Shown: piece after piece, positions 35,975-45,064 of the stretch
Position numbering within the stretch: the first letter of the stretch is position 1
How the letters are laid out: each line of letters starts with the position of its first letter
Source of the DNA: Haloarcula argentinensis DSM 12282
GTDB taxonomy: Archaea; Halobacteriota; Halobacteria; Halobacteriales; Haloarculaceae
Assembly: GCA_000336895.1 (NCBI GenBank)
Contig: AOLX01000005.1
Location: forward strand, 62,001-126,000
Reading direction: 5' to 3'
DNA length: 64,000 nt
Notes under the pieces: generated by a model
What the model saw: the letters and a program-made list of their open reading frames with translations, nothing else
Told to the model about the DNA's origin: nothing
Database searches by the model: none
Made by a program: the position numbers and the translations under genes

Positions 35975-37213
35975 ATGACCCCACAGGCTACTGACTCCGA
36001 TATGCCGGATACCACTGTTGAGACATCCGTCTGCACAGCCAACTCGACGTGGTGGCTCGTGGCTGGTGCGAGCCTGATTTCGATGGGACTGGCAGCCTAC
36101 GAGATCGTTCCCGCAAGCGTCACACCGCTTATTCAGGACTCACTACAGGTCGGGCCAACAGCTGCCGGCCTCTTGGTCGGAGTCATGTTCGGGACCGCTG
36201 TCATTGTCAGCCTCCCTGCCGGTGCTGCGCTGGACCGGACCGATTCGAGAACCGCGATGGCACTTGCGGTGGGCATATTAGTCATCGCTGGGGTGTGGGG
36301 CTGGCGAGCCGGTCGGCGTGGCCAGTACGAGGCAATCATCGCATCACGCGTACTGGGGGGCATCGCGTATGTCGTCGTCTGGAACGCCGGCATCGACATG
36401 GTAAGCCGGGCGGTCGATGGTTCGCACCGCGCAACAGCAGTCGGCATCTTCACCGCCAGCGGGCCGGTCGGCTTCGCACTCGGACAGGGAACTGGGCCGC
36501 TCATTGCCCAGCGGTTCGGTTGGCCGGCTGTCTTTCTGGCTTTCATTGGCCCCGCCATCGTGGGAGTGGTCGTCTTCTGGCCGGCGAGCCGCGGGCACGG
36601 AGGAAGTCGCGGCGATGCACCATCTCTGCGGGAATTCGGGGCGGTGCTCCGGAGCCCAAGCGTCTGGCTCGTCGGTATCCTCGGCTTTCTCGGTTACGCG
36701 CTATACCTGTTCGTGAATAGCTGGGGTTCGTCGTACCTCGCGCAGGGACTGGATTTCTCGCTGGCAGTGAGCGGGCTTGTTGTTGCCGTATTCCCAGCTG
36801 TGGGGGTGCTCTCTCGAATCAGCGGCGGGCTTATCTCGGACCGGGTGTTCGACGGAAGCCGGCGACCGGTCGTGTTGTGGTCGTTCGGCCTCGCCGCTCC
36901 GCTTCTCTTCGGGTTTACGCAGTTTCGCTCGCTGGCCCTGCTCGTTGCTGTTCTCCTGTTGATCGGATTTGCGGTCCAGTTGACGCTTGGCCTCTCGTTT
37001 ACGTACGTCCGCGAACTCGTTGACCCGCGTGTTGCTGCAACGGCGGTCGCGTTCCAGACTAGTATCGGCCTCGCGGGGGCGTTTGTTGCACCGATCGCCG
37101 GTGGAGCCGTGGTGAACAGAGCTGGATTCGAGCCGGCGTTTCTACTGGCAGGCGCGGTTGCCGTCGCCGGTATAATCGTCGCCTGGCAGGCTCCAGAACC
37201 GGGACGCGAGTAG
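35975..37213 (+). CDS. MFS transporter
   Basis: A 412-aa major facilitator with about 12 hydrophobic helices. The loop 2-3 motif appears as GAALDRTDSRTAM (family GxxxDRxGRR) and is repeated weakly in the second half as GGLISDRVFDGSRRP. The substrate is unknown. It lies 84 nt upstream of the nitrilase in the same orientation, so it may carry a nitrile, a carboxylate or their product. A second ATG at 36002 is possible. Confidence 0.85.
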   Translation: MTPQATDSDMPDTTVETSVCTANSTWWLVAGASLISMGLAAYEIVPASVTPLIQDSLQVGPTAAGLLVGVMFGTAVIVSLPAGAALDRTDSRTAMALAVGILVIAGVWGWRAGRRGQYEAIIASRVLGGIAYVVVWNAGIDMVSRAVDGSHRATAVGIFTASGPVGFALGQGTGPLIAQRFGWPAVFLAFIGPAIVGVVVFWPASRGHGGSRGDAPSLREFGAVLRSPSVWLVGILGFLGYALYLFVNSWGSSYLAQGLDFSLAVSGLVVAVFPAVGVLSRISGGLISDRVFDGSRRPVVLWSFGLAAPLLFGFTQFRSLALLVAVLLLIGFAVQLTLGLSFTYVRELVDPRVAATAVAFQTSIGLAGAFVAPIAGGAVVNRAGFEPAFLLAGAVAVAGIIVAWQAPEPGRE

Positions 37214-37296
37214 ATGGGGCGCTCAACCCCGTCTCTCACGATACGGTTCTAAGACCGTGACCCAATATATCGGCTCAACTGATTTGTCGCTGGCCT

Positions 37297-38412
37297 GTGA
37301 ATTGGAAACGAATGCCAGCCGAATCGTTCACACTCGCGGCCGCGCAGGTAGAACCCGTCTACCACGACAAGGAGGGAACGCTGGACAAGACATGCCGGTA
37401 CATCGAGCAGGCGGGCCGGGACGGCGCAGATATTGTCGTCTTCCCAGAGACGTATTTTCCGGGGTATCCATACTGGCGGGGTAGCGTCTCTATCTCCAGG
37501 TGGACTGACCTGATGGTGGATCTCCAGAAGAACAGTCTCCACGTCGACGACGAGGCTATCGAGATACTCGGTGAGACAGTCGCGGAAGCAGATCTCACGC
37601 TGGTGCTGGGGACGAACGAAAGCAGCGACCGGCAGGGCAGCGAGACGCTCTACAATTCGCTGTTTTATTTCGACAGTACAGGGGAACTGATGGGTCGCCA
37701 CCGAAAACTGATGCCGACCCACGAGGAGCGTGCCATCTGGGGTCGTGGCGACCCATCGAGCCTAGCCACCTACGAAACGGATGTCGGCCGACTCGGCGGA
37801 CTCATCTGCTATGAGAACCACATGACGCTCTCGAAGGCGGCGCTGACTACAATGGGAGAAGAAATACACGCCGCTGTCTGGCCCGGCTTCTGGGAACAGC
37901 ACGGTCATCCGGGGGACAAGACCCGGGCGGAGACGAGTGAAGCTATGAATACCTGTGATATCTATCCCGCGATGCGTGAGTACGCCTTCGAAACCCAGTC
38001 GTTCGTCGCTGCGTGCTCGGCGTACATGAGCGACGCTGTGCCGGACGGCTTCTCGGAGGACGAACTTGGGTTCAACGTCGCCGCGGGCGGGAGCATGCTC
38101 ATCAATCCGGCGGGGATTGTCAAAGCAGGTCCGCTAGTCGGTGAAGAGGGGCTCCTGACTGCAGAGTTCCGGGACGACGAACGGCGGGCGACAAAGGCGT
38201 ACTTCGACGCAATGGGGCATTACACACGATGGGACGCAGTCGGCCTGTCGATCAGTGACGAGACCCTATCGCCGTCACAGCCTCGAGAACCCAGCAAGAA
38301 TACAGTCGCTGGAAACGGCACACTCTCGGTAGCACAGGCACAAGCGGTCGCCGACGAGTACGACGTTCCTGTTGAGGCTGTCGAAGCGGTCGCGGATAAA
38401 CTGACAGACTAA
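37297..38412 (+). CDS. Nitrilase-type carbon-nitrogen hydrolase
   Basis: A 371-aa protein with the Glu-Lys-Cys triad: Glu in VVFPETYFPGYPYW, Lys in HRKLMPTHEE and Cys in GGLICYENHM. The combination resembles true nitrilases (branch 1), where the Cys motif is CWENxM, rather than amidases. It would convert a nitrile to a carboxylate and ammonia. A C-terminal tail of about 50 residues ends in a helical SVAQAQAVADEYDVPVEAVE segment. CAATATATC at about 37262-37270 suits the GTG start at 37297; ATG 37312 is the alternative. Confidence 0.82.
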   Translation: MNWKRMPAESFTLAAAQVEPVYHDKEGTLDKTCRYIEQAGRDGADIVVFPETYFPGYPYWRGSVSISRWTDLMVDLQKNSLHVDDEAIEILGETVAEADLTLVLGTNESSDRQGSETLYNSLFYFDSTGELMGRHRKLMPTHEERAIWGRGDPSSLATYETDVGRLGGLICYENHMTLSKAALTTMGEEIHAAVWPGFWEQHGHPGDKTRAETSEAMNTCDIYPAMREYAFETQSFVAACSAYMSDAVPDGFSEDELGFNVAAGGSMLINPAGIVKAGPLVGEEGLLTAEFRDDERRATKAYFDAMGHYTRWDAVGLSISDETLSPSQPREPSKNTVAGNGTLSVAQAQAVADEYDVPVEAVEAVADKLTD

Positions 38413-38465
38413 CCTCGATCAGTCAGACGGATTTCAAATAGACGATACAATGCCACGCGGCTGAA

Positions 38466-38633
38466 TTACTTGTTGTAACTCTCCGGAATCAGCACCACGC
38501 CGTGGAAGTCGAAGAGGTCGGAAACAGCCGCCTCGATACGACTGAAATTCGGTGGCAGTGCGACTGCTGGTAGATAGAAATCGTCGTTTGAGAACTTGCT
38601 ATCCGTGGTGGAATGGTTTTGTGGTTCACTCAT
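38466..38633 (-). CDS. Small acidic protein of 55 aa, unrecognised
   Basis: An open frame from ATG 38633 to TAA 38466 gives MSEPQNHSTTDSKFSNDDFY, then LPAVALPPNFSRIEAAVSDL and FDFHGVVLIPESYNK. The acidic composition, mixed but GC-leaning third positions and folded-looking C-terminal half suggest a real gene. It converges with the nitrilase, 53 nt away. No Cys pair, membrane helix or known fold is evident. It could be a small subunit or peptide partner of the neighbouring enzyme; that is speculation. Confidence 0.45.
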   Translation of the reverse strand: MSEPQNHSTTDSKFSNDDFYLPAVALPPNFSRIEAAVSDLFDFHGVVLIPESYNK

Positions 38634-39041
38634 ATCAATACAATATACTGGGTACAGCCTTCTAAGCTCATCGTGGGATAATTACGGGTATTTATTACAG
38701 AGAATTATAAACGATTGTTAATACGAATTCTGATAGAGACATGTGCTGATCGCCGAATTGAGTGGGTAACTGACAGAAGGCTTCTGAGTTGTTTCACGTT
38801 TCTTCGTCGCTTCGACTGTATCCGTCGAATCGGTCTCATTAGTGAAAATACAGTTGGCTAAAACGACAGGCGCTATCTGCGACTGCAGTCAACTTTTTAT
38901 TTTTACCCTCGTGTGTGCACCTGTGTATGTAAACATTGACGTGGAGACCCCGCATACATACAGCAGTTCACAGATGATGACGCTCCGTTGTCGAACTAGT
39001 ATTCGTCTTTGACGCCTCGATTGTAATCTCCGCCCCACAAA
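38634..39041. other. AT-rich intergenic region
   Basis: 408 bases between the divergent small protein and the Bat-type regulator. A T-rich run (about 38892-38903) and several AT-rich stretches are present; no gene was seen. Confidence 0.4.
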
Positions 39042-39695
39042 ATGTCAATAACAACGAAAATACACATCGAACACGAACGCCTCGCTCTGGTTCCAACGTT
39101 ACAGAACCTCGAAGACATAGCGATCCGTGTCATCACGCAGGGGAATACCGATCCGGGCTCCACGGTGTTTCCGTTCCTCATCGAGTATCGTGACAGAGAC
39201 CGACTCGAAGAGATGCTCGATGCTGATCCGACGGTCCAGAGCTACGAACTCGTCGACTGGACCGACCAGACCGGTATATATTACATCGAACACACTCCCG
39301 AAACGAAACTCATCAGTTCTGTCGTCACGGATGTCAACGGATTTCTCGTCCATACAGAGACGAAGGGCAACGGGTGGCTCGTCCGACTCTTGCTCCCTGA
39401 CCGCGAAGCGCTCAATACGATCTGGGAGTATGCCAACGAGAACGACATCTCGCTCGATATTATCGAAATCTACGGAAACACGGACACCGGCGGTGAGTCG
39501 TCGTACGGGTTGACCGACGAACAGCGGATCGCGCTGACAACCGCATACGAAAACGGCTATTTCGGAGAACCCAGAGATATCTCCTTGAACGAAGTCGCCG
39601 ACGAAATCGGACTGTCCTCGACAGCAATGAGCGGCCGGCTCCGGCGGGGAATGCGGAACCTCATTGCGGCAACAATAATTGACAAAGAGGAATGA
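39042..39695 (+). CDS. Bat-type HTH transcriptional regulator
   Basis: A 217-aa protein with the haloarchaeal Bat/HTH_10 architecture. An N-terminal ligand-binding-like domain shows VFPFLIEYRDRDRLEEML and the W-T-D-Q-T-G-I-Y-Y strand. The C-terminal HTH has LTDEQRIALTTAYENGYFGE, then ISLNEVADEIGLSSTAMSGR and LRRGMRNLIAA. Members sense small molecules or energy state and control nearby genes; nitrilase or DHFR are candidates. The C-terminus is short after the HTH, as usual. Confidence 0.88.
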   Translation: MSITTKIHIEHERLALVPTLQNLEDIAIRVITQGNTDPGSTVFPFLIEYRDRDRLEEMLDADPTVQSYELVDWTDQTGIYYIEHTPETKLISSVVTDVNGFLVHTETKGNGWLVRLLLPDREALNTIWEYANENDISLDIIEIYGNTDTGGESSYGLTDEQRIALTTAYENGYFGEPRDISLNEVADEIGLSSTAMSGRLRRGMRNLIAATIIDKEE

Positions 39696-39866
39696 GTTCA
39701 CAGATCCACCACTGGAAGCGCTCGGAAGGCGCTTCCAATCGTTTTGCCGATTTAAGCAACTCTCATGACATCGAACCGCGTTTGAAATTGAATTCTAGAG
39801 TATGTGCATAAAATTGTCCAAAAGAGAGTCACTGGGACAGATGTTGGTCCTATCTAATGGTGGTGT

Positions 39867-40142
39867 TCACTCGGATCGTCCGCCCGAATCTTTTTGCCGG
39901 TAGACCGGTCGTAATGCTGTCGCGTCTTTGTTGTATCCCAACCACACGCTCAACGCTGTTGCAGCGAAGACCAGATACACGGGGAACAGAAGAACGAGTG
40001 CGTATCCAGCAAACACCAGTGTCAGGACGTCTAGCCAGTACAGCGTCGCGATCCCGGCAAGTCCACCGACTGCGCTCGCGATGATTCCCAGGCGAAACGC
40101 CTGAGCAGCGGCGGGACCGGGCGACAGGTGAATCGTATCCAT
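39867..40142 (-). CDS. Small membrane protein of unknown function
   Basis: A 91-aa protein with two or three hydrophobic helices (about residues 16-70: LGIIASAVGGLAGIATLYWL and LVFAGYALVLLFPVYLVFAA). A basic tail ends RPVYRQKDSGGRSE. No family is recognised. It is divergent from DHFR. A TATA-like ATATAAAAT (minus, about 40148-40156) is only 6-14 nt from ATG 40142, too close for a leaderless start, so the true start may differ. Confidence 0.55.
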   Translation of the reverse strand: MDTIHLSPGPAAAQAFRLGIIASAVGGLAGIATLYWLDVLTLVFAGYALVLLFPVYLVFAATALSVWLGYNKDATALRPVYRQKDSGGRSE

Positions 40143-40360
40143 ACAGCATTTTATATGGCTGAACCCCATAAGTCGCGCGCGAGATACGCTATCAAGGTCC
40201 GGGCTGGAATTGGTACAGCGACATCCCACTGATTCAGATCCAAACGGCAGGATTACAGTACCTGAACACGACCTGCTGTCGCTTGAAACCGTATCCTCGT
40301 CTCGGGCCGCGGGACTGATACGTCGGTTTCGTGCGGTGGCCTCGCTCATCGGTGGGACGG

Positions 40361-40368
40361 ACTTATTA
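40361..40368 (+). promoter_or_regulatory. TATA box of the DHFR gene
   Basis: ACTTATTA, 26-33 nt upstream of ATG 40394, fixing that start. Confidence 0.55.
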
Positions 40369-40393
40369 CCAGCAGCCCGACAAAGGGGTACGT

Positions 40394-40891
40394 ATGAAAC
40401 TCTCGCTGATTGCCGCCGTCGCAGCTAACGGCGTGATCGGCGCTGGCGGCGATATTCCGTGGCAGTATCCCGAGGACCTAAAACATTTCAAACAGACGAC
40501 TATCGGTCATCCCGTGATTATGGGGCGGCGGACCTTCGAGAGCATCCGCCGTGATCTCGACGGCCCACTGCCGGAGCGAGTAAACATTGTTCTGACTACG
40601 ACGCCGCATCACCTTCCTGACAGCGTCACAGCTGTCACCTCGACGACGGCGGCGTTGACCGAAGCGGCCGACAGCGGAGCATCTACGACCTACGTCATTG
40701 GTGGTGCTACTGTGTATGAGCAGTTTCTCCCACAGGCCGACGAGCTAATCCTCACCGAGCTAACGGCAGCTTTCGACGGCGATACGGTCTTTCCGACGGT
40801 CGACTGGTCGCGCTGGTCCGAGACGGAACGAACGACACACAGCGACTTCGACATCGTCACATACACCCGAACCAACAGTAACTTGGACTGA
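40394..40891 (+). CDS. folA: Dihydrofolate reductase
   Basis: A 165-aa DHFR reducing dihydrofolate to tetrahydrofolate with NADPH. Motifs are [21 protein letters not shown] in [13 protein letters not shown] (Glu/Asp-type acid), [11 protein letters not shown] and [15 protein letters not shown]. The length is standard. It starts the stretch of folate genes that runs to the end of the window and keeps the cofactor for the demethylases in the reduced form. No thymidylate synthase is adjacent. Confidence 0.93.
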   Translation: MKLSLIAAVAANGVIGAGGDIPWQYPEDLKHFKQTTIGHPVIMGRRTFESIRRDLDGPLPERVNIVLTTTPHHLPDSVTAVTSTTAALTEAADSGASTTYVIGGATVYEQFLPQADELILTELTAAFDGDTVFPTVDWSRWSETERTTHSDFDIVTYTRTNSNLD

Positions 40892-41062
40892 TATTTTTCC
40901 GAGCAGTCACAGCGGCCGCTCGGTCGTGTTCCGTGCTGTTTGTTTCGTACGACAGCTACCAGTCTCAGCCGAGAAACGCGATACCGTATTCCAGTGAATA
41001 TTCATGCTCTGGAGCTGTTAAACAACGGTTCAGAGTATCGTCACTGTCGGCAAAGTTTCCCC

Positions 41063-41104
41063 CTTATATAAATCCCAGAAGCAAGTAACAATACCCTTTA
41101 TTAG
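41063..41104 (+). promoter_or_regulatory. Two TATA-like elements upstream of the DmdA-like gene
   Basis: TTATATAAA near 41063-41072 lies about 57-66 nt upstream and TTTATTA at 41098-41104 lies 25-31 nt upstream of ATG 41129. Only the second fits a leaderless start; the first could give a second, longer transcript. Confidence 0.45.
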
Positions 41105-41128
41105 TATTTCACATCTTCTTTCATAGGC

Positions 41129-42505
41129 ATGACCGGTAACGAGGAACATCCTAACCATCCCAGTGTCGACCAGTCAGACCGGACCGTCCCCCGTAACCTC
41201 CGCCAGACTGGTGACCCCAACATCGAGATGTTGGTGTCAACGCGCGTTCGAAAGTCCCCCTTCTTCCACAAGTCATTCAACGAGGAGGGTGCCTGGCGGG
41301 CAACCGTCTACAACCGGCTCTATCACCCGCGCGGCCTCATCGAGCCCGAGGACGGCGGTGTGATGAAGGAGTACGACGCACTGACAAACACCGTCACCCT
41401 CTGGGATGTCGCCGTAGAGCGACAGATTCGGGTCAAAGGGCCCGACGCCGAGGCGCTGACGAACTACGTGGTCACTCGGGACGTGACGGGCATGGACGCC
41501 ATGGACGGGAAATACGTCATCCTCTGCAACGAAGACGGTGGCGTCCTGAACGACCCAGTGTTGCTCCGTCCCGAGGAAGACGAGTTCTGGTTCTCTATCT
41601 CGGACTCGACGCTGATGCAGTGGCTGCAGGGCGTCAACGTCGACAACGACTTCGACGTCGAAATCGACGAGATCGACGTCGCGCCGATGCAGATCCAGGG
41701 CCCGAGGGCGCTCGACGTGATGGTCGACGTCGTCGGCGACGAAGTCAAAGACGTGCCCTACTACGGGCTGATGGAGGCCGAGATCGACGGCTGTGACGTA
41801 CTTATCAGCCAGACCGGCTTCTCGGGCGAGAAGGGCTTCGAAATCTACGTCAAAGACGCGATGGAAAACGCCGAACGGGTCTGGGACCCCGTCATGGAGT
41901 CCGTCAAAGACCACGACGGTCGCCAGATCGCACCCGGTCACCACCGCCGGATCGCCGCCGGCATCATGTCCTGGGGTCAGGACCTCGACCACGAGACCTC
42001 GCCGTTCCAAGTCAATCTGGGCTATCACGTCCCTGACGACAAGGAGGCCGACTACATCGGCAAAGAGGTTCTCGAAGAACAGAAAGAACAGATCGAAAAC
42101 GGCAACTATCCGTTCGAACACAAACTCATCGGCCTGAAGATCGCTGGCGAACCGATCCGTGACTACGCCCCCGACTTCTGGCTCATCTCCGACCCGGACA
42201 CGGGCGAGGAATGTGGCTACCTCACCTCTCCATGGTGGAACCCGGACTTGGAGACCAACATCGGTATGGGCTTTGTCCCGGCTGAGAAGATTCAGGAAGT
42301 CACTGACACGCCGCTCAACGACGAGATATACGATGAGGAGCTGGACTTAGAGTTCCAGATCCATCTCCCCGACGAGTACGCCGACGAACCCGGCGAACCG
42401 GTGTTCGCCACCGCCGCAAAGGTGCCGTTCAAGGAGTCTGTCAACCCGAGCGCCCGTGAGCAGGCGAAGCTCAACGCCCGGAAAGAGGCCGAAAGCGACG
42501 ACTAA
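41129..42505 (+). CDS. DmdA/LigM-like THF-dependent demethylase (GcvT family)
   Basis: A 458-aa GcvT-fold methyltransferase. STRVRKSPFFHKSF and YNRLYHPRG near the start, LWDVAVERQIRVKGPDA, GGVLNDPVLL and EFWFSISDS match the pattern of DMSP demethylase (DmdA) and its relatives more than that of classic glycine-cleavage T-protein. These enzymes move a methyl group from a sulfonium or methoxyl donor to tetrahydrofolate, giving 5-methyl-THF. A C-terminal extension (after about residue 400) is acidic. The neighbouring MetF-like gene could reoxidise the product. The donor substrate (DMSP, betaine, methoxy-aromatic) is unknown. Confidence 0.8.
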   Translation: MTGNEEHPNHPSVDQSDRTVPRNLRQTGDPNIEMLVSTRVRKSPFFHKSFNEEGAWRATVYNRLYHPRGLIEPEDGGVMKEYDALTNTVTLWDVAVERQIRVKGPDAEALTNYVVTRDVTGMDAMDGKYVILCNEDGGVLNDPVLLRPEEDEFWFSISDSTLMQWLQGVNVDNDFDVEIDEIDVAPMQIQGPRALDVMVDVVGDEVKDVPYYGLMEAEIDGCDVLISQTGFSGEKGFEIYVKDAMENAERVWDPVMESVKDHDGRQIAPGHHRRIAAGIMSWGQDLDHETSPFQVNLGYHVPDDKEADYIGKEVLEEQKEQIENGNYPFEHKLIGLKIAGEPIRDYAPDFWLISDPDTGEECGYLTSPWWNPDLETNIGMGFVPAEKIQEVTDTPLNDEIYDEELDLEFQIHLPDEYADEPGEPVFATAAKVPFKESVNPSAREQAKLNARKEAESDD

Positions 42506-42799
42506 TCCTCACTCCTGCTGTCCCAGCAACGCACCCCTCTTTCGTTCGCCGCTGTTTTACGGTCCCGATTGCCGTGCCCGGCTTTCACTGATACAGTTGT
42601 AGCCCTATGCCGCTCTCTCCTAGAGTTCGCGGCCGTATAGGCGCTGCTGCCCGGAAACTATTAATTCACGTTTTGTGCCGGACTGCGCCGGTGATCTCTG
42701 GCCACAGTATTGCTCGCTGGCAGTCTCTGGCAGCGAGACGGTCGAAAACAGGCTACTTGTAGCTGGGTGTCCCGAGTCTAGACAGTACGCAGGTCGGTG
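42506..42799. other. Convergent spacer
   Basis: 294 bases between the DmdA-like and MetF-like genes. No gene or clear terminator hairpin is seen. Confidence 0.4.
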
Positions 42800-43660
42800 T
42801 CAGGAGTCGAGACGATTGTGCCGCCATTTCTCCGTGTCGGGCGTCTGATTGAAGGTGTAGATGTGGACGCCGCGGATGTTGTACTCGTCGTCCCCGACGT
42901 AGGGCGCGAGGCCATCGATGAGTTCGTCTGGTTTGTAGGTCCCGCGGGAGCCAACCAGTTGCTTGACGAACCCGAGAATGCCCGTCGTCTTTCTGAGGAA
43001 CTTTATCGAGTCACCGACGCCGACTTTCTGAGATATCTGCATCAGGCGCTGGTAGTTCATCACGCCCGGGATACCGACTTCGACCGGGAGTTCGATACCG
43101 CGAGCACGGATGTCTTCCACCCACTCTAACACGGTATCCGGGTCGTAACACAACTGCGTGACGATGTACGTCGCGTACGGTGCTTTCTGTGCCATTGACT
43201 CCGCCAACGTTTCGTCGTCGATGAAATCGTGGCCCTCGGGGTAACCCGTGATGCCGACTTCCTCGAAGGAGTACGCGGTCTCTGCAAGCGCTTCGAGCAT
43301 ATCGAGTGCTGACTCGTACTCACCGGCCGGTTCCTCCCGGTCGCCACCTGGAACGAAGATGTCCGTGATGCCTGCCTGCTCCAGTCGCTCGGCGATCGAT
43401 TCGAGTTGCGCCCGGTCTTCCACGTAGCGGGCTGCAATGTGTGGCACGACGTCGTACCCCATTGCAGCGGCTTCTTCCGTCTTTTCGACGGTCTTCTCGA
43501 TGCCGAGTTGTGGCGAGGTCGTGATCGCGATAGTCGCGTCGTCGGGGAGGTGGGTAATCTCCTCGTCGAAGCTCTCGAACGGCATCAGTTCGAACCGGGC
43601 GCTCGTCAGCAGCGTCCGGACACCCTGACTGTCTGAGACAGTGCGTGTTTCGAGGGCCAT
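42800..43660 (-). CDS. metF: Methylenetetrahydrofolate reductase-like protein
   Basis: A 286-aa MetF-type barrel. VVPHIAARYVEDRAQLESIA, GITDIFVPGGDREEPAGEY and the DFIDDETLAESMAQK region follow the order of methylene-THF reductases, as does YIVTQLCYDPDTVLEWVE. The GGD segment replaces the more usual RGD, so it is a divergent member. It interconverts 5-methyl- and 5,10-methylene-THF; beside a demethylase it may run in the oxidative direction. The TATA box at 43719-43726 leaves a leader of about 35 nt. Confidence 0.82.
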   Translation of the reverse strand: MALETRTVSDSQGVRTLLTSARFELMPFESFDEEITHLPDDATIAITTSPQLGIEKTVEKTEEAAAMGYDVVPHIAARYVEDRAQLESIAERLEQAGITDIFVPGGDREEPAGEYESALDMLEALAETAYSFEEVGITGYPEGHDFIDDETLAESMAQKAPYATYIVTQLCYDPDTVLEWVEDIRARGIELPVEVGIPGVMNYQRLMQISQKVGVGDSIKFLRKTTGILGFVKQLVGSRGTYKPDELIDGLAPYVGDDEYNIRGVHIYTFNQTPDTEKWRHNRLDS

Positions 43661-43710
43661 GAGTTGCCAGAGATAAGGCGTACCTGTACTTTTCTCTGTG
43701 GGTGGGGCAT

Positions 43711-43726
43711 CGAACCCGTTTATAAG
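43711..43726 (-). promoter_or_regulatory. Promoter of the MetF-like gene, shared with its neighbour
   Basis: CGAACCCGTTTATAAG on the plus strand; the minus-strand TATA is CTTATAAAC. The same 16-mer with two changes lies at 44977-44992, and in both cases the TATA edge is 59 nt from the start codon. Confidence 0.5.
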
Positions 43727-43738
43727 ATATCGCTTCTA

Positions 43739-44926
43739 TCACGCGCTGTGAGGCGCACACTGCTGGATCCGACTGGCAACAGTCCCGTAGGAGACAGCGT
43801 GGTCCGGTTCGTCTGCAAGCCGGCACAGGACGAGATCTAACAGATTGAGTTCCTCCAGCAGGTCCCGAGTCTGGCCACGGTCGAGACTCAGGCGTCGCTG
43901 GACCTCGTACACCGTGTCTGATTCGACGACTGCGTCCGCGACGTCTTGCAGTTGGACAGCAGCCGGGAGTCCAATCCCGTCGGTGACCAGTTGCTCGTCT
44001 GGAAGCTCACCGACCGACTCTTCGACGGACGCGGCTGATTCGGCCGATACAGGTTCGACCAGATCGACCTGTCCGTCCTGATCCATAGCCTCAGACTGGC
44101 TCGTGTCCTCGTCCGAGGTTTCTGAGTTGACCGACGGCTCTTCCTCGTCGTCACTGGAGGTGTCGTACGTGTTCGGGACGTGGATGTCCGCTTCTATCAT
44201 GTACCGTCGGACTGTCTCGGATGAGACGTCCATCTGGATCTGCTCGGCGATTTCTCTGAAGTTGTCGCACTCGTCGTACAGTGCTTGTAGGTAGTCGGTG
44301 TCCTCGTACGGTGGCACGGAGTCGTCGCGGACGGCGGCGAACGGGTCGGATCCAGAGTCGTTCCCGCGACCAGACTGGGTAGCCGCACCGTCTGACTGCG
44401 GATTTTTCTGTGAACCCTCGCCCCCCTCACTGACAGGTTCTGAATCCGCGATATCAGCATCGGTGAGTGAGGACCCACCGTCGGTACCAGCCGAACTCAC
44501 TGCACTAGCTGTCGCTGTATCGCTAGAGTCACCCTGGTCAGGCCCACAGTCGACGCTGGCTGCCTCGTCTGGCGCACCTGTGGCGTCGATCGTCAGCTGT
44601 ACCGTCAGGAGCAAGCCGTCGTCAGTGACCGTCGCTGAGGCATCACCTATCGACAGTGCGGCACCAGCGGTCGACGGGAGTTCTGTGGCCGACGGTGAGA
44701 ACGTGACTTCGAGGTCCCCACTCCCGGTTAGCCTCGCTGTCTCCGGCGTGAGACCCTCGTCAGCGCCGCCGCCGGAACGCAGCGAGACCGGCATCGCCAC
44801 CGTCGCATCAAGGACTGCATCACCGGTGTCGGCCGGCGAGGCTTCGACGGTCTTGATAGACCGTCCGCGGGATTCGTACGCATCGATGACCTCCGCGAGC
44901 GCCGTGAAAGCGGTGTGAAGTCCCAT
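43739..44926 (-). CDS. Acidic HTH-domain protein, probable regulator
   Basis: A 395-aa protein in three parts. Residues 1-120 form a beta-rich domain starting MGLHTAFTALAEVIDAYESR. A low-complexity acidic/Ser linker follows. Residues about 205-245 form an HTH-like helix set (YLQALYDECDNFREIAEQIQ, DVSSETVRRYMIEADIHVP). A further acidic linker leads to a C-terminal helical domain with LQDVADAVVESDTVYEVQRR and LLEELNLLDLV, resembling a second HTH. The family is not recognised by name. It may regulate the demethylation genes; its promoter matches that of the MetF-like gene. Confidence 0.65.
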   Translation of the reverse strand: MGLHTAFTALAEVIDAYESRGRSIKTVEASPADTGDAVLDATVAMPVSLRSGGGADEGLTPETARLTGSGDLEVTFSPSATELPSTAGAALSIGDASATVTDDGLLLTVQLTIDATGAPDEAASVDCGPDQGDSSDTATASAVSSAGTDGGSSLTDADIADSEPVSEGGEGSQKNPQSDGAATQSGRGNDSGSDPFAAVRDDSVPPYEDTDYLQALYDECDNFREIAEQIQMDVSSETVRRYMIEADIHVPNTYDTSSDDEEEPSVNSETSDEDTSQSEAMDQDGQVDLVEPVSAESAASVEESVGELPDEQLVTDGIGLPAAVQLQDVADAVVESDTVYEVQRRLSLDRGQTRDLLEELNLLDLVLCRLADEPDHAVSYGTVASRIQQCAPHSA

Positions 44927-44976
44927 GTCATTGAGTGACTATGACACGTTATGGTGTAGAGATAGGTGTGGAATAC

Positions 44977-44992
44977 CGAACCCATTTATAAA
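44977..44992 (-). promoter_or_regulatory. Promoter of the HTH protein, matching that of the MetF-like gene
   Basis: CGAACCCATTTATAAA on the plus strand, 14 of 16 identical to 43711-43726. The TATA edge lies 59 nt from ATG 44926. Confidence 0.5.
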
Positions 44993-45064
44993 CTCCCACA
45001 AAACTACGGCTGGCGACACACATCTGAAACAGTGCCCGCGGGCGGCTTCGCGGATACATCTCGG

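Noticed and set aside
41129..42505. Classic glycine-cleavage T-protein (gcvT)
   Set aside because: The RVRKSPF and GGVLNDPV features fit DmdA/LigM-type demethylases better, and no gcvH or gcvP is adjacent.
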